Shown here: positions 13,757 through 13,814 of the stretch, in pieces
Position numbering within the stretch: position 1 is the stretch's first letter
How the letters are laid out: each line of letters opens with the position of its first letter
Assembly (NCBI GenBank): GCA_003022815.1
Contig: PXSL01000033.1
Coordinates: forward strand, 1-13,814
Direction: 5' to 3'
DNA: 13,814 nucleotides
DNA from: Halobacteriales archaeon SW_5_68_122
GTDB taxonomy: Archaea; Halobacteriota; Halobacteria; Halobacteriales; Haloarculaceae
The notes under the pieces: model-generated
Database searches by the model: none
The model's input: only the letters and a program-made list of their open reading frames with translations
What the model was told of the DNA's origin: nothing
Translations under genes and position numbers: made by a program

Positions 13757-13814
13757 GCGACCCGGTTGCGGCGGAGCGGGCAAGTCGCTGTCGGCCCGCC
13801 GTCGACGGCTGCGC

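Overview
The window looks like the chromosome of a halophilic archaeon (class Halobacteria). It is very GC-rich, the predicted soluble proteins are strongly acidic, promoters are mostly short AT-rich boxes about 26 to 30 bases upstream of an initiator ATG (leaderless style), and several gene families are typical of or nearly restricted to haloarchaea. No tRNA, rRNA or CRISPR array was seen. Genus cannot be decided from the sequence alone.

Layout. Bases 1 to 470 hold a minus-strand fragment of an OB-fold (DUF35-like) protein at the left edge, then degenerate sequence and a weak promoter. Bases 472 to 2908 are a plus-strand group: ribosomal protein eS6, two small conserved haloarchaeal proteins (DUF7112-like and DUF5807-like, joined by an ATGA overlap), and an APH-type phosphotransferase. 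On the minus strand follow a large DUF2298/'YYY' membrane protein (2954 to 5374) and a DHH-family phosphoesterase (5596 to 6614, broken). Bases 6721 to 8562 are a stress cluster: a canonical UspA, a divergent Usp-like protein, a GNAT acetyltransferase, and a third Usp whose stop overlaps the GNAT start. A spacer with a perfect hairpin leads to a conserved DUF5806-like protein (8857 to 9543). Then come two hairpins that resemble the right end of an IS200/IS605-type element. The rest holds dihydroorotase (pyrC, broken), a lipoate-protein-ligase-like enzyme, a divergent M23/LytM-like peptidase (broken), a DUF4385 protein and a LysE/RhtB-type exporter (broken).

The main anomaly is that four conserved genes (DHH phosphoesterase, pyrC, M23-like, LysE) each change reading frame once, and at each change a conserved stretch expected from the family is missing, roughly 12 to 30 codons by family comparison. 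The sequence on both sides of each break is otherwise well conserved. This is either recent multi-gene decay or, more probably, local drop-out of GC-rich sequence in the assembly. The left-hand genes from 472 to 5374 show no such damage.

Functionally this is mostly ordinary core-genome content: translation (eS6), pyrimidine synthesis (pyrC), lipoylation and stress response, mixed with haloarchaeal proteins of unknown function. The most interesting candidates are the Usp-GNAT translationally coupled pair, the possible relic of a TnpB-family element end, and the recurring deletion/frameshift lesions. I did not find convincing evidence of a new defence or mobile system.
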